Assembly: GCF_008329965.1 (NCBI RefSeq)
Contig: NZ_CP036150.1
Coordinates: 496,001-560,000 of the forward strand
DNA from: Oceanispirochaeta crateris
Lineage (GTDB): Bacteria; Spirochaetota; Spirochaetia; DSM-2461
Reading direction: 5' to 3'
Length of the DNA: 64,000 bases
Part shown: positions 8,671 through 17,590 of the stretch, piece after piece
Layout of the letters: each line of letters begins with the position of its first letter
Position numbering within the stretch: the stretch's first letter is position 1
Position numbers and translations under genes: made by a program
The notes under the pieces: generated by a model
What the model was told of the DNA's origin: nothing
The model's database searches: none
What the model saw: only the letters and a program-made list of their open reading frames with translations

Positions 8671-10359
8671 TCAGACTTCCTCCATTTGGACTGCTTTATG
8701 CTCGAATTCTGACAGTCTGCGAGAAATGAGCTGTTGTATTCGTCTGTATTCGATGATTCCCTCTGCATGACCCTCTTTGTCTACCAGAGGAACAGATGCG
8801 ATATGACTCTTTTTGAAAAAGTTATAAATTTCGGCAGCGCTTGTCTCCAGGGTGCACTTATAGACCACCTTATCCATGATATCATGAGCCAGTAAAAAGT
8901 CTGAGAATTCAGAGGATATAAAAGTATCCTTTAACTTATCAATTGAAAGGATTCCTGTTAAAATTCCTTCTTTATTGACAACGGGATAATATAAATTGTC
9001 TCTTTCTGCGAAGATCCTCAAAATGCCCTTGAGTGTTTCGTCTTCTCTGATCATCGGAATCTCTTTATCCGCCAGATCGCCGGCTTTACTCTGTAGAATC
9101 AAGTCTTCTTCGGTTACATTCAGGCCGGCTTCACCGCTCTTGGTGACTGCATATTTGACAAAGGCGGGACCGATGATCTGAACCACAAATGTGGTTGCGG
9201 TGATCACCAGAATAATTGTATCGCCAATGGGGCCCTTAAAGGTTTGTCCTGCCACAATGGAAAGTCCTATGGCGACACCTGCTTGGCTCAATAGGCAGAA
9301 GGGAAGATATTTTCTGACAGTTTTGGGAGCTTTGGAGAGGGATGAACCCAAGATGGCACCTATGGCTTTTCCGGCGATCCTACCGATGATATAGATCAGG
9401 GCAAGAATGACCGACATGAACGTTAAGCCGGTGACATCCAGTTTGGCTCCTACAAGGACAAAAAATAAAATGTATACCGGGGGAGTAAACTTCTCTACAA
9501 GGTGAAATGTTTTTTTACTCCTTTGGGGAATGTTGTTGGTCACAAAGAAACCAAGGGTCATGGAAGCCAGGATCATGTCGACCTTCAGGAGCTGGGCCGT
9601 CCCTATGATCAGGAGGATCGCACCCACTGTGAAGGCTAGAATCTTATCGTCATCCACAAATGATTTCATGGCTCTTTTGATCATTGTTCCCGCTAGAAGT
9701 CCCACCAGAATTGCGGCTCCTATTTCCCATACAAGTTCCATCAGACTGTAGCCCAGGCTGATGTCTCCCTGTCCTGTTAATAGACCTGCAACGCTGGAAG
9801 CCAGTGCAAAAAGTAGAAGGGCAAAGGCGTCATCCATGGCGACGATGCCGAGGACCATGGTTGTTAAAGGTCCTCTTGTCTTATTTTCCCACAGTACGTC
9901 TGTCGTGGCGGCCGGCGCCGTGGCAGACGAAATAGCTCCCATCAGCAAACCGAAAGAAATGGCAGTGGCTTTGTCTTCGAAAAACAACAGACCCATGCCG
10001 ATCATCAGGGCGGATACGATGAAAAAGGCTCCCAGAGATTCAAGGACGAGAATTGTAGAAAATTGTTTTCCAAATTTCTTCAGCGTACTGATTCTTAGCT
10101 CCCCACCGATCATGAATCCAATGAGGCCGAGGGCAAAAAAGTTGAACGGCTGCAGGGATTCTAGGGTATTGAGGCTAATGATGTTGAATCCTGTTTTTCC
10201 CAGGATGACTCCCAGACAGATATAACCCACAACCTGGGGTATTTTCCATTTCTGAAATAGGCGCCCTACATAGGTTCCTCCAAAGAGGATAATCCCCATA
10301 AGAAATATGAGGTTTAAGTGTTCAACGGTAACGTGTTCGATTATAAAGTCTATCATCAT
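8671..10359 (-). CDS. CPA2-type cation/proton antiporter with C-terminal CBS pair
   Basis: 562 residues: about 12-13 hydrophobic segments (residues 1-400) typical of the KefB/NapA antiporter family, including IPQVVGYICLGVILGKTGF and GAISSATAPAATTDVL. The C-terminal 140 residues contain two CBS units (IPMIREDETLKGILRIFAE and the HDIMDKVVYKC region) that could bind adenine nucleotides and gate transport. Na+/H+ or K+/H+ exchange is the expected activity. The start overlaps the stop of the upstream EIIA gene (ATGA type) and the stop is followed almost at once by the EIIA-CBS gene. Both neighbours are therefore probably made in fixed ratio with it. Confidence 0.87.
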   Translation of the reverse strand: MMIDFIIEHVTVEHLNLIFLMGIILFGGTYVGRLFQKWKIPQVVGYICLGVILGKTGFNIISLNTLESLQPFNFFALGLIGFMIGGELRISTLKKFGKQFSTILVLESLGAFFIVSALMIGMGLLFFEDKATAISFGLLMGAISSATAPAATTDVLWENKTRGPLTTMVLGIVAMDDAFALLLFALASSVAGLLTGQGDISLGYSLMELVWEIGAAILVGLLAGTMIKRAMKSFVDDDKILAFTVGAILLIIGTAQLLKVDMILASMTLGFFVTNNIPQRSKKTFHLVEKFTPPVYILFFVLVGAKLDVTGLTFMSVILALIYIIGRIAGKAIGAILGSSLSKAPKTVRKYLPFCLLSQAGVAIGLSIVAGQTFKGPIGDTIILVITATTFVVQIIGPAFVKYAVTKSGEAGLNVTEEDLILQSKAGDLADKEIPMIREDETLKGILRIFAERDNLYYPVVNKEGILTGILSIDKLKDTFISSEFSDFLLAHDIMDKVVYKCTLETSAAEIYNFFKKSHIASVPLVDKEGHAEGIIEYRRIQQLISRRLSEFEHKAVQMEEV

Positions 10360-10811
10360 TGTTCTGATCCAATAAAGGCTGTTTTAATTTCTTCGGGAGT
10401 TTCTGCCTCCAGAATTCTATTAATGCTGGATTCGTCTTTCAGACGGTTCACAAGGAGGGATAAAATCCTGAGATATTCCTTGTGCTGATCTGCTCCCACC
10501 AGGATCATGATAATAATCTTGACTGGCTGTTTATCCAGAGATTCATAGTCTTCAATTCCTTTAGGATTGATTCCAACTAGAATTTGAGGTTCTGTTATTC
10601 CTTCATACCGGATATGGGGAATTCCAAGGCCCTGGCCGATGCCGGTGCTCATGATCTGTTCTCTGTAGAAGATTTCTTTTTTGACGTTTTCTGTATCGCT
10701 GATGAGACCTTCAGATTCGATATACTCAAAAATCTCATGAAATGCTTCTGTTTTGGTTGTGCTTTTCAAAATGAAACATCTTTCTTTCTTAATTAAACTG
10801 TTTATGTTCAT
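10356..10811 (-). CDS. Stand-alone PTS EIIA (PtsN-like) protein
   Basis: 151-residue cytoplasmic protein that is only an EIIA type-2 domain. The phosphorylation site is His66 in GQGLGIPHIRYEG. It lacks any sugar-permease partner nearby, as with EIIA(Ntr)/PtsN, which regulates K+ and other transport by binding target proteins. It overlaps the antiporter start by four bases, which points to the antiporter as a possible partner. AAGGTGGA precedes the ATG at the right distance. Confidence 0.85.
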   Translation of the reverse strand: MNINSLIKKERCFILKSTTKTEAFHEIFEYIESEGLISDTENVKKEIFYREQIMSTGIGQGLGIPHIRYEGITEPQILVGINPKGIEDYESLDKQPVKIIIMILVGADQHKEYLRILSLLVNRLKDESSINRILEAETPEEIKTAFIGSEQ

Positions 10812-10862
10812 ATTTTTAATCCACCTTATGGAAAAGTATTTGCGACTTCTTACTGTATTATT

Positions 10863-11333
10863 CTAAACAACTTTTAGGAATTTACTACGTGATTTTTCTA
10901 CACAGTTATTTTTTGAGTTTAGAAAGGCTAATAGGCTGTTGATGGTGACTTCTCCTAGCAGTCTTCCATGGCTATCCACAACCGCCATTGCCTCATGGGA
11001 AGATGTGGTGAGATCCTGAAGGATTTCGGAGAGTGTATTCGTCAGACTCAAGGTCCTGAAATTTTGATCAATAAGATCTGAAAGAGAGATACTCTTTAGT
11101 TTTTCCATGAGAGATACCGTATGCTGTTCATCCAGCAGAGGCAGCATGGGGGCTATAAACTGGAGAACTGTCTTTTCGCTGAGTATTCCTTTGAGAGTAT
11201 TCTGGTGGTCTACAATATAGCAGTTAGCAGTCTTTTTTTCCTTCCTGGAGAGAAAGCTGTGTAATGAGTCGCTTTCGCTCAGACAATTGAGTTTTTCCCG
11301 GCTCATCATTTCATGGATCTGTTTCTTTATCAT
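10863..11333 (-). CDS. CBS-domain pair protein
   Basis: 156-residue soluble protein made of two CBS units (roughly 1-75 and 80-145; note NTLKGILSEKTVLQFI and GRLLGEVTINSLLAFL). It has no catalytic domain. It is the first gene of the EIIA/CBS/transporter operon, with GGGAG before the start. A role as an adenylate-sensing subunit for a downstream transporter is inferred from context only. Confidence 0.75.
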   Translation of the reverse strand: MIKKQIHEMMSREKLNCLSESDSLHSFLSRKEKKTANCYIVDHQNTLKGILSEKTVLQFIAPMLPLLDEQHTVSLMEKLKSISLSDLIDQNFRTLSLTNTLSEILQDLTTSSHEAMAVVDSHGRLLGEVTINSLLAFLNSKNNCVEKSRSKFLKVV

Positions 11334-11390
11334 TTCTGGAACTCCCTATTTGTTCATGCAATTTAGTCATTTAGTATCTGATATGAAATA

Positions 11391-11738
11391 TTACAAAGAA
11401 CAGAGAGGGGGAGCTCGAAGGGACTGTGAAAAAACAAGGTAAAGATCTTGTGTGAATATTGAGACTTTAGGGAGTTCTGTACTGGCAAGGAGCGGCCCAT
11501 ATATCTCTTTGCCCAATATAGAGAGAAGAATCGTTTGAACTCTTGTTCTCCCTTCCATTTCTTCAGTATCCTCACTGAGGAGACCAATTCCTTCTTCTCC
11601 GGGGGATTGGTCGTATCCGTTTCCGGACAGCTCAAGGCTGTCCAGGATGACACAGTTATCCTGTGTGAGGATCTCTGTGCCCGCTGTGCTTGCGAAGATA
11701 AATAAAAATAGACTTGTCAGTATGACAGCTTTTCTCAT
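11391..11738 (-). CDS. Small exported protein of unknown function
   Basis: A predicted signal peptide (MRKAVILTSLFLFIFASTAG) starts a 115-residue protein with no domain I recognise. The in-frame ATG at 11759 has no ribosome site; the start at 11738 follows AAGGA closely and gives a proper signal peptide. It lies upstream of the CBS-gene operon on the same strand, but the gap of about 57 bases leaves co-transcription open. Confidence 0.5.
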   Translation of the reverse strand: MRKAVILTSLFLFIFASTAGTEILTQDNCVILDSLELSGNGYDQSPGEEGIGLLSEDTEEMEGRTRVQTILLSILGKEIYGPLLASTELPKVSIFTQDLYLVFSQSLRAPPLCSL

Positions 11739-11857
11739 ATTCCTTATATGTAGTCCCATTTGAGAAACAAGTCAATATTAATCATCAATTACTATGGAAT
11801 ATAAAGGAAAATAAAGGAACTTAGGGGAATTATGCTACCATTTCGCACTCCTGTGTT

Positions 11858-12496
11858 TCAGTTTGAAGGGTGAAGTTCTATGATTAAACTCTCTTCTGTA
11901 AACATAAGCAGGATCAGGGGAATCTCTATGAGTAGAGATGAACCGTAGCGATTAGAGCTTATTTGATTCGTGAGTTCCATATTTGAGTCCTCAAAGCGTA
12001 TTTTGGGATAGGGATATTTTCTAAGATCACCTGATAAATCCAAAAGCAAACGGTATTTTGCGCCGGAGAGAAAGGCAGCTCCAAACTCATCTGTTTCTTC
12101 ATCTGCTTTCCCCATACCAGGAATCCTGATCTCATACATATGATTCTTATAGACAGGAATGTATTCTATTTCATTGTCCAATGACCGGGCCATGTCTTTC
12201 ATTGAGCCCGCTATGTTTAATGCAGCCCCTATCTCATATTCTGTGTCTATAGAGCTGATGGTCCCGTTGATCTCTTCAAATTGATCAAAAATATCGATTC
12301 CTTCATTCAGCAAGTCTTCATAATCTGTTTCTTCTCCTGAAAATGAGGCACCCATTTCCAAAATGGCTTTCTGGATTGTGAATTTCATTGTCATTTTGAC
12401 TTGGCCTTTGTCCAGGGAAACGGACTGAAAAATATCAATACAACCGGTCATCAGGAAAGTGCAGAATAGGAGGAGCAAGGTTAATTTAATTTTCAA
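11858..12496 (-). CDS. Putative lipoprotein of unknown function
   Basis: 212 residues beginning with a lipoprotein signal peptide whose lipobox is LMTGC (Cys18 region). The rest is soluble and acidic with no family I can name. The start is a TTG at 12496 with AAGGAAA upstream. A final hydrophobic stretch (LLIEIPLILLMF) lies near the C-terminus. It sits divergently from the thioredoxin-like gene across a 148-base AT-rich gap. Confidence 0.65.
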   Translation of the reverse strand: MKIKLTLLLLFCTFLMTGCIDIFQSVSLDKGQVKMTMKFTIQKAILEMGASFSGEETDYEDLLNEGIDIFDQFEEINGTISSIDTEYEIGAALNIAGSMKDMARSLDNEIEYIPVYKNHMYEIRIPGMGKADEETDEFGAAFLSGAKYRLLLDLSGDLRKYPYPKIRFEDSNMELTNQISSNRYGSSLLIEIPLILLMFTEESLIIELHPSN

Positions 12497-12588
12497 TTTG
12501 GGTTTCCTTTATGCAAGTTACTTCATATTAGTATTAAAATTATAATATAATAATAGGTCATTCTTGAATTTCTTCTATTATTATTCTT

Positions 12589-12618
12589 TTGACAAATGTA
12601 TGTATAAAATAGTATATT
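12589..12618 (+). promoter_or_regulatory. Promoter of the thioredoxin-like gene
   Basis: TTGACA (12589-12594) and TATATT (12613-12618) with an 18-base spacer, about 30 bases before the ATG, form a near-consensus sigma-70 promoter in an AT-rich divergent gap. Confidence 0.6.
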
Positions 12619-12644
12619 GATTAAAAACTATATAGGGAGAAAAA

Positions 12645-13046
12645 ATGAACAATATATTGATGACTGTGTTTATCCTCATTCTGGCTTTCTTTGGCTTCCA
12701 GTATTTTATGGTCTTCAAGATGAAACTCAAAAAAGGAAAATCTGCCCCAGAATTATCAGGTCCCTATGGAAAAGCCATAAAGAATAAAAAAACCGCTCTC
12801 TTCTATTTTTATAGCCCCTCCTGTGGTGCCTGCAAAAGCATGACTCCCATAGTTTCAGGGTATACGAAAAACAATTCCCGTTGTTTCAAGGTAGACATCA
12901 GCAAGGATATGGAAACTGCCCGTGCTTTCGGTGTGATGGGGACTCCTTCTACTGTTCTCGTTGAAGATGGAATTATAAAAGAATTTATAGTAGGGCCTAA
13001 ACCGGCTAGTGAGTTCACCCAACTTTTAGAGCAAACTAGGGGCTGA
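12645..13046 (+). CDS. Membrane-anchored thioredoxin-like protein
   Basis: 133 residues: one N-terminal membrane helix (residues 4-24), then a thioredoxin fold with the active site CGAC (Cys60, Cys63) and cis-proline in GTPSTVLVEDG. The basic residues just after the helix suggest the inside-positive rule, which would put the domain in the cytoplasm, but a periplasmic face cannot be excluded. It is monocistronic, with its own promoter and a short GC stem with T8 right after the stop codon. The partner is unknown. Confidence 0.8.
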   Translation: MNNILMTVFILILAFFGFQYFMVFKMKLKKGKSAPELSGPYGKAIKNKKTALFYFYSPSCGACKSMTPIVSGYTKNNSRCFKVDISKDMETARAFGVMGTPSTVLVEDGIIKEFIVGPKPASEFTQLLEQTRG

Positions 13047-13113
13047 GCCTTTTTTTTCAACCTGGGACATGTTTTCCTAAACCATAGGGTCTGTTTGTGT
13101 ACCAGGTGGAAAG

Positions 13114-13761
13114 TCATTCGATCAGATGCTTGTTGTATCCCTCTTGGATGAGATATTTGTAAGCTGACATGACAGTTTCTGGAATCTGCTGGGAAATCTG
13201 AAATCCTCTTGCAGGGTATTCGATGATTCTCTGCATGTCGCCGACCATGAGGTGTATCATCTCCTCTCTGCTTATCTCCTCGTTGGGATAATCCTCCAGT
13301 GAGAGAGGAGGAGAGGTGACCAGCAGTTCTTTCTCCGGCCAGTTTACTTGTAATGTTGCCAAGGCACGCCGTTCCATATAGGGCTTCTGCACAGCCAGAA
13401 TTTTGTCAAAAAGGATATGTCTCTCATTGAGTAGCTTTTCAGTGAAGCGGATATTCTCAGCAGTATTGCTTGCCCTGCATTCCAATATCATCTTTTCACG
13501 GGGAACCCCTGCCTCTGCCGCTACCTTTGCGAAAGTTTCTGCTTCACTCAGAGGCCAACCCGTTTCAAGAAGATCGCCCTGATGGGCATGTCCTCCTGAG
13601 AAGACGATCCAGGGAGCCAGTCCTTTTAAGAAAAGGGAGGCTCCATACTCTGCTACCCTCAGGTCATGACTTCCTAGGACAAATATAATGTCAGATTTTT
13701 GAGGGCTCAGGTTTAATTGGTGGTAGTTCCACAGCAGTCTGACTGCTTTTTCTAAGGACAT
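13114..13761 (-). CDS. YdcF-like (DUF218) protein
   Basis: 215 residues with the DUF218 layout: DIIFVLGSHD at the start, IVFSGGHAHQGD in the middle and ECRASNTAENIRF, whose Asn/Glu residues are conserved in YdcF/SanA-type proteins. No membrane anchor is visible, so it is YdcF-like (cytoplasmic), not SanA-like. E. coli YdcF binds S-adenosylmethionine, but the role is not established here. It is convergent with the thioredoxin-like gene. Confidence 0.75.
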   Translation of the reverse strand: MSLEKAVRLLWNYHQLNLSPQKSDIIFVLGSHDLRVAEYGASLFLKGLAPWIVFSGGHAHQGDLLETGWPLSEAETFAKVAAEAGVPREKMILECRASNTAENIRFTEKLLNERHILFDKILAVQKPYMERRALATLQVNWPEKELLVTSPPLSLEDYPNEEISREEMIHLMVGDMQRIIEYPARGFQISQQIPETVMSAYKYLIQEGYNKHLIE

Positions 13762-13993
13762 TTATTCTTCAAACCTGCCTTGGTTCGCAGTTTTTCCTGT
13801 ACAACTGTAATTCATGCATCCTACCTTGTTTCATTTAGTTTCGGACTAATCCTCATGAAAGAGTATAAATCGCCATAGCAACCCTAGGGGTAGAATACCC
13901 TATTCAGGGGTTCTATATCCACATTATGATTTCAGAATCCTTACAGAGGATTGTAGAGATCTCATTTTCTTGGTTCTTTGTAGAAAAAAACTC
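13762..13993. other. Non-coding gap with nested inverted repeat
   Basis: No gene is visible. AACCCT (13880-13885) pairs with AGGGGTT (13906-13912) around an inner hairpin GGGTA-GAA-TACCC (13888-13900). There is no T run, so this could be a protein site or RNA structure upstream of the repressor promoter. The purpose is unknown. Confidence 0.3.
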
Positions 13994-14050
13994 TTTACAT
14001 CTGTGGTTTGTGGGACTACAATCTTTATTGTACTATAGAGCTAGTACAAT
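13994..14050 (+). promoter_or_regulatory. Promoter and operator of the YtrA-like regulator operon
   Basis: TTTACA (13994-13999) and TACAAT (14017-14022) with a 17-base spacer form a strong sigma-70 promoter. Directly after it, over the expected transcription start, is a perfect inverted repeat: ATTGTACTA (14027-14035), six bases, TAGTACAAT (14042-14050). A palindrome of this kind at +1 before a GntR-family gene is typical of an autoregulatory operator. The binding protein is most likely the regulator encoded 14 bases downstream. Confidence 0.8.
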
Positions 14051-14064
14051 GGAGCATTGAGACA

Positions 14065-14502
14065 ATGGCTTTGAAAGAAGTGGCAATCAGAAAACTGGAC
14101 TTTACTTTAGACCCTAAAAGCGGGGTGCCTTACTACAAACAGATCATCATGCAGGTGGAGCTGGCTATTATTGACGGTCGTCTTGAAAAGGGAGAGCAGC
14201 TACCAACAGTTCGGGCTTTGGCTGTGGATTTGAGAATCAATCCAAATACAGTGGGCCGAGCCTATAACGAGATGGAAATCAGGGGTATTGTCACAACCCA
14301 GCAGGGAATGGGGACTTTTGTAAGTAATAAGAAAATCAAAATGGATGATCTTGAACGGGAAAGGATTTTGGCCCAAATCGTTAGATCTTTTATTATCAAA
14401 GCCGGTTCCTACGGTTTTGCTGTGGCTGACATTGTAGAGTATCTGCAGCAGATGAACGGTAAGATGGCGAACCCTTCAAATGAGGAAGGGGAGGAGACAT
14501 AA
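14065..14502 (+). CDS. GntR-family repressor, YtrA subfamily
   Basis: 145 residues: a winged-helix DNA-binding domain (about 15-85, with YYKQIIMQVELAI, LPTVRALAVDL and NTVGRAYNEMEIRG), then a short helical tail, as in YtrA-type regulators that lack a ligand-binding domain. The start at 14065 follows GGAG and gives the usual distance to the first helix; upstream in-frame codons overlap the operator. It precedes an ABC-transporter operon without a gap, the usual YtrA arrangement, so it probably represses this operon until an envelope stress or substrate signal appears. Confidence 0.88.
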   Translation: MALKEVAIRKLDFTLDPKSGVPYYKQIIMQVELAIIDGRLEKGEQLPTVRALAVDLRINPNTVGRAYNEMEIRGIVTTQQGMGTFVSNKKIKMDDLERERILAQIVRSFIIKAGSYGFAVADIVEYLQQMNGKMANPSNEEGEET

Positions 14503-15588
14503 ATGAATATTTTTCAACAAAAACTGGAACGTGTTAAAAATCAGGGAAAGCCTATTCTTAAGAGAGACTACAGTTATAATGCTTTTTCTTTTCTTATCCT
14601 GGGAGGCTTTCTTGCCTTGGGGACCCTGGGACAGTTTCTCTGGGGGGCTGAATTTGACTTGGAAAATATAGTTCAATATTCAGCAGGCATTCTGTTTGGA
14701 GGAATTGTACTGATTCTGTTTCCTCTGTGGGTGATGAATCTCCTCATAATCATAGCCTCATGGATGTATTTACCATTGGAATTGTCCACAGCTTACTATC
14801 CTCTGGCTCTTTTTTCATCTGTAGGAATTTTGCTTTCAGCCTCCATTGAACTGATCTACCATTGGGACAAGGTGGTTGTCCTCAGGATGGGCCGATTCCG
14901 TTCTGTTCATGGGCCGGGAATTTTTATTCTTTTACCCTTAATTGACCGGGTGGCAGCCTGCGTGGATACAAGAATCCGGGTTACCGATTTCAGTGCGGAG
15001 AGGGCCATCACGAAAGATACGGTTCCCGTGCATGTGGATGCCCTGTGCTTCTGGATGGTATGGGATGCCAAGCAGGCTATCTTGGAGGTCGAAAACTTTG
15101 AGGAGGCTATCAGTCTCTCATCTCAAACGGCCTTAAGAGATGCTATCGGCCGCAATGACCTTTCCACTTTGTTGTCCGGACGGGAGCAGCTGGGGCATGA
15201 AATCCAACAGGTTCTGGATGCCAAAACCAACCCCTGGGGGGTGTCGATCATGTCCATTGAGTTCACCGATGTCATCATCCCCAGAGAACTGGAAGATGCC
15301 ATGAGCAAGAAGGCACAGGCTGAACGGGAAAAACAGTCCAGGATCATCCTAAGTGAAGCGGAGAAAGAGGTGGCAAAACAGTTCCGCCAAGCGTCTGAGA
15401 TTTATGGGGATAATCAGGATGCCCTTCAACTGAGAGCCATGAATATGGTTTACGAGGGAATCCGTCATAAGAGTTCTTTGATGGTGCTGCCTTCATCGGC
15501 TCTGGACAGCATGAATCTCGGCACTACCATGGGGATGGCTTCCATGCATCAAAAGAATGTCAAAGAGAGTGAAGGAACACAGGAATGA
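14503..15588 (+). CDS. SPFH/band-7 (slipin-like) membrane protein
   Basis: 361 residues: three or four N-terminal membrane segments (residues 28-115) are followed by a band-7 domain (about 125-300, beginning HWDKVVVLRMGRFRSVHGPG). The C-terminal helix is rich in Glu, Lys and Ala (AMSKKAQAEREKQSR). SPFH proteins form membrane scaffolds that control proteases or transporters. The start follows the regulator stop directly and the stop overlaps the ABC ATPase start (ATGA), so it belongs to the operon. Several membrane segments before an SPFH domain is a less common layout. Confidence 0.85.
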   Translation: MNIFQQKLERVKNQGKPILKRDYSYNAFSFLILGGFLALGTLGQFLWGAEFDLENIVQYSAGILFGGIVLILFPLWVMNLLIIIASWMYLPLELSTAYYPLALFSSVGILLSASIELIYHWDKVVVLRMGRFRSVHGPGIFILLPLIDRVAACVDTRIRVTDFSAERAITKDTVPVHVDALCFWMVWDAKQAILEVENFEEAISLSSQTALRDAIGRNDLSTLLSGREQLGHEIQQVLDAKTNPWGVSIMSIEFTDVIIPRELEDAMSKKAQAEREKQSRIILSEAEKEVAKQFRQASEIYGDNQDALQLRAMNMVYEGIRHKSSLMVLPSSALDSMNLGTTMGMASMHQKNVKESEGTQE

Positions 15589-16265
15589 TCGAAATTCAAG
15601 GTGTGAAAAAGACATACAAGGCTGGTGATACAACTGTGAGAGCCCTCAGGGGAGTCGATCTCGCCATTGATAAGGGAGACTTTCTATCCATTGCCGGACC
15701 TTCGGGTTCCGGGAAAACAACCTTGCTTAACCTCATAGGATGTATCGATAATGTGGATGAAGGGTCCATTTCAATCGATGGTCTGGAGGTCTCAACACTT
15801 CCCAAGAATGAGAGAACCAGCTTCCGAAGAGAATCTTTAGGCTTTATTTTTCAAAGCTATAATCTGATTCCCGTGTTGACTGCCTATGAAAATGTGGCTT
15901 TTTCTCTGCAGCTCCTCGGTTTGAAAGAATCGGAAGTCAAGGAACGAACCATGAAGATTTTGAAAGAAGTGGGGCTGGAAGGAATGGAAAGCAGAAGACC
16001 TTCCAGACTTTCAGGGGGACAGCAGCAGAGGGTTGCTGTTGCCAGGGCTCTGGTGAAGAATCCCCTCATCGTCTTGGCTGATGAACCGACGGCAAATCTG
16101 GATTCACACACAGGAGAGGAAATCCTGAAGTTAATGAAGACCATGAATGAAAAACACGGCACCACTTTTATCTTCTCTACCCATGACAATATGGTCATGG
16201 AATATGCTCAACGGCTTGTTGAAATCCATGACGGAGAGATCGTTTCAGACGAGAGGAGAGGATGA
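15585..16265 (+). CDS. ABC transporter ATPase, LolD/MacB type
   Basis: 226 residues with the complete ATPase motif set: Walker A GPSGSGKTT (38-46), Q-loop in FIFQSYNLIPVLTAYENV, signature LSGGQQQR and Walker B VLADEPTANLD. Sequence style and length match LolD/MacB/FtsE ATPases, which drive mechanotransmission in the periplasm instead of substrate translocation through the membrane. It overlaps both neighbours by four bases and energises the two FtsX-like permeases that follow. Confidence 0.93.
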   Translation: MIEIQGVKKTYKAGDTTVRALRGVDLAIDKGDFLSIAGPSGSGKTTLLNLIGCIDNVDEGSISIDGLEVSTLPKNERTSFRRESLGFIFQSYNLIPVLTAYENVAFSLQLLGLKESEVKERTMKILKEVGLEGMESRRPSRLSGGQQQRVAVARALVKNPLIVLADEPTANLDSHTGEEILKLMKTMNEKHGTTFIFSTHDNMVMEYAQRLVEIHDGEIVSDERRG

Positions 16266-17509
16266 TGATCTTCTTACCCCGCATGGCCCTTAAAAATCTA
16301 TTCCGATACGGTCGCCGAACCCTGATTACGTCTACGGCCATTGCCATTGGTATTATGGCCTTTATCATTGTCGACTCTCTGCTCAAGGGAATCAATGATG
16401 ACTCGGAAAGGAATTTGATCTGGTATGAAACGGGATCGGCCGCGTTTTTTAATCCCGAATACTGGGGAGATAAGGATTACCTCCCCCTGGACCGTCCTGT
16501 GAAAGAGTCTCAGTCTCTCATAGAAAATTTGAGGAGCAGGAATATTGAGGCATCTCCCCGCATCGATTTCGGGGGAGATCTTATTCTGTATAAAGATCCC
16601 TTCCCCGAAGACGGGAATCTGCAGGTCCATCTCACCGCCATCGATGTGGACCACGACAGCGATGTCTTTAAAATCAAAAGCAATGTGGCCCGGGGCAGGT
16701 ATCTGGAAGCAGGAGAAGATGGGCTTTTGATGGGGCAGTGGCTGGCCAAAGATCTAGGAGCAGAAGTGGGCTATGATGTCACCGTTGTGACCAGAACCTC
16801 CGGGGGATATTTTCAAACTCTGGATCTGACCATTGTGGGAATCCTGGAGAGTGATAATCCCGTTGTAAATCGGTATGGCATGTATCTTCCTCTGGATACG
16901 GCACGGTATGCCCTGGATATGGAGGACATGGCCACGGGAATTTATATTTCATTGCCCCGTGGATCGGCTGAAACAAAAACCCTGGCTGAACTGGCTCCTT
17001 TGGCAGAGGAGCTGGATCTGTCACTATTGGACTGGAGGGTCATGGGTGCCGATTTTATTTCCCTGGCAGAAACAAAAGAATCAGGCAGTTCCATTATTCT
17101 GTTTCTTGTTTTTTTGATTGCCGCAGTGGGTATTTCCAATACTCTCCTCATGTCAATTTTTGAGAGAGTTCGTGAACTGGGAATGATGAGGGCTTTGGGC
17201 ATGAAAGACGGGTCCATCAGAGCCCTCTTTCTTATGGAGGCCGCTGGTATCGGTCTTCTGGGTTCTTTTGGAGGAGTCGCTCTGGGAGGACTCATAAATA
17301 TCCCCTTGGTCAACAAGGGGATCGATTATTCACAAATCATGGAGCAGGGGGATATGGGGTACCGAATTTCTGGGATCATGTATGGAACATGGGACTTTTC
17401 TACTTTTGTGACAGCCTTTTTTATAGGAATTTTCATGGCAGTCCTTGTTGCCTGGCTGCCCACTAGACGGGCCCTCAAACTGGAAATTCCCGATTGTCTC
17501 AGATTTTAA
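16262..17509 (+). CDS. FtsX/MacB-type ABC permease (first)
   Basis: 415 residues in the type VII ABC layout: one N-terminal membrane helix (about 20-40), a periplasmic domain of about 250 residues and three C-terminal helices, with the FtsX signature ERVRELGMMRALGMKDGSI. Such permeases, usually in pairs (LolC/LolE), extract lipoproteins or export envelope substrates. It begins within the ATPase gene's stop codon overlap. The second permease follows after 81 bases. Confidence 0.9.
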   Translation: MMIFLPRMALKNLFRYGRRTLITSTAIAIGIMAFIIVDSLLKGINDDSERNLIWYETGSAAFFNPEYWGDKDYLPLDRPVKESQSLIENLRSRNIEASPRIDFGGDLILYKDPFPEDGNLQVHLTAIDVDHDSDVFKIKSNVARGRYLEAGEDGLLMGQWLAKDLGAEVGYDVTVVTRTSGGYFQTLDLTIVGILESDNPVVNRYGMYLPLDTARYALDMEDMATGIYISLPRGSAETKTLAELAPLAEELDLSLLDWRVMGADFISLAETKESGSSIILFLVFLIAAVGISNTLLMSIFERVRELGMMRALGMKDGSIRALFLMEAAGIGLLGSFGGVALGGLINIPLVNKGIDYSQIMEQGDMGYRISGIMYGTWDFSTFVTAFFIGIFMAVLVAWLPTRRALKLEIPDCLRF

Positions 17510-17590
17510 TAGGATCTGTGACTGATGATTTTTAAATCCTTGTCCCATTGTTCCTTAGGTTCCTGTAGAATCTGAGAGGAAGGAGATTTT

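Noticed and set aside
11363-11653. A second 96-residue minus-strand frame overlapping the small exported protein
   Set aside because: It lacks a signal peptide or ribosome site and largely overlaps the better-supported frame at 11391-11738.
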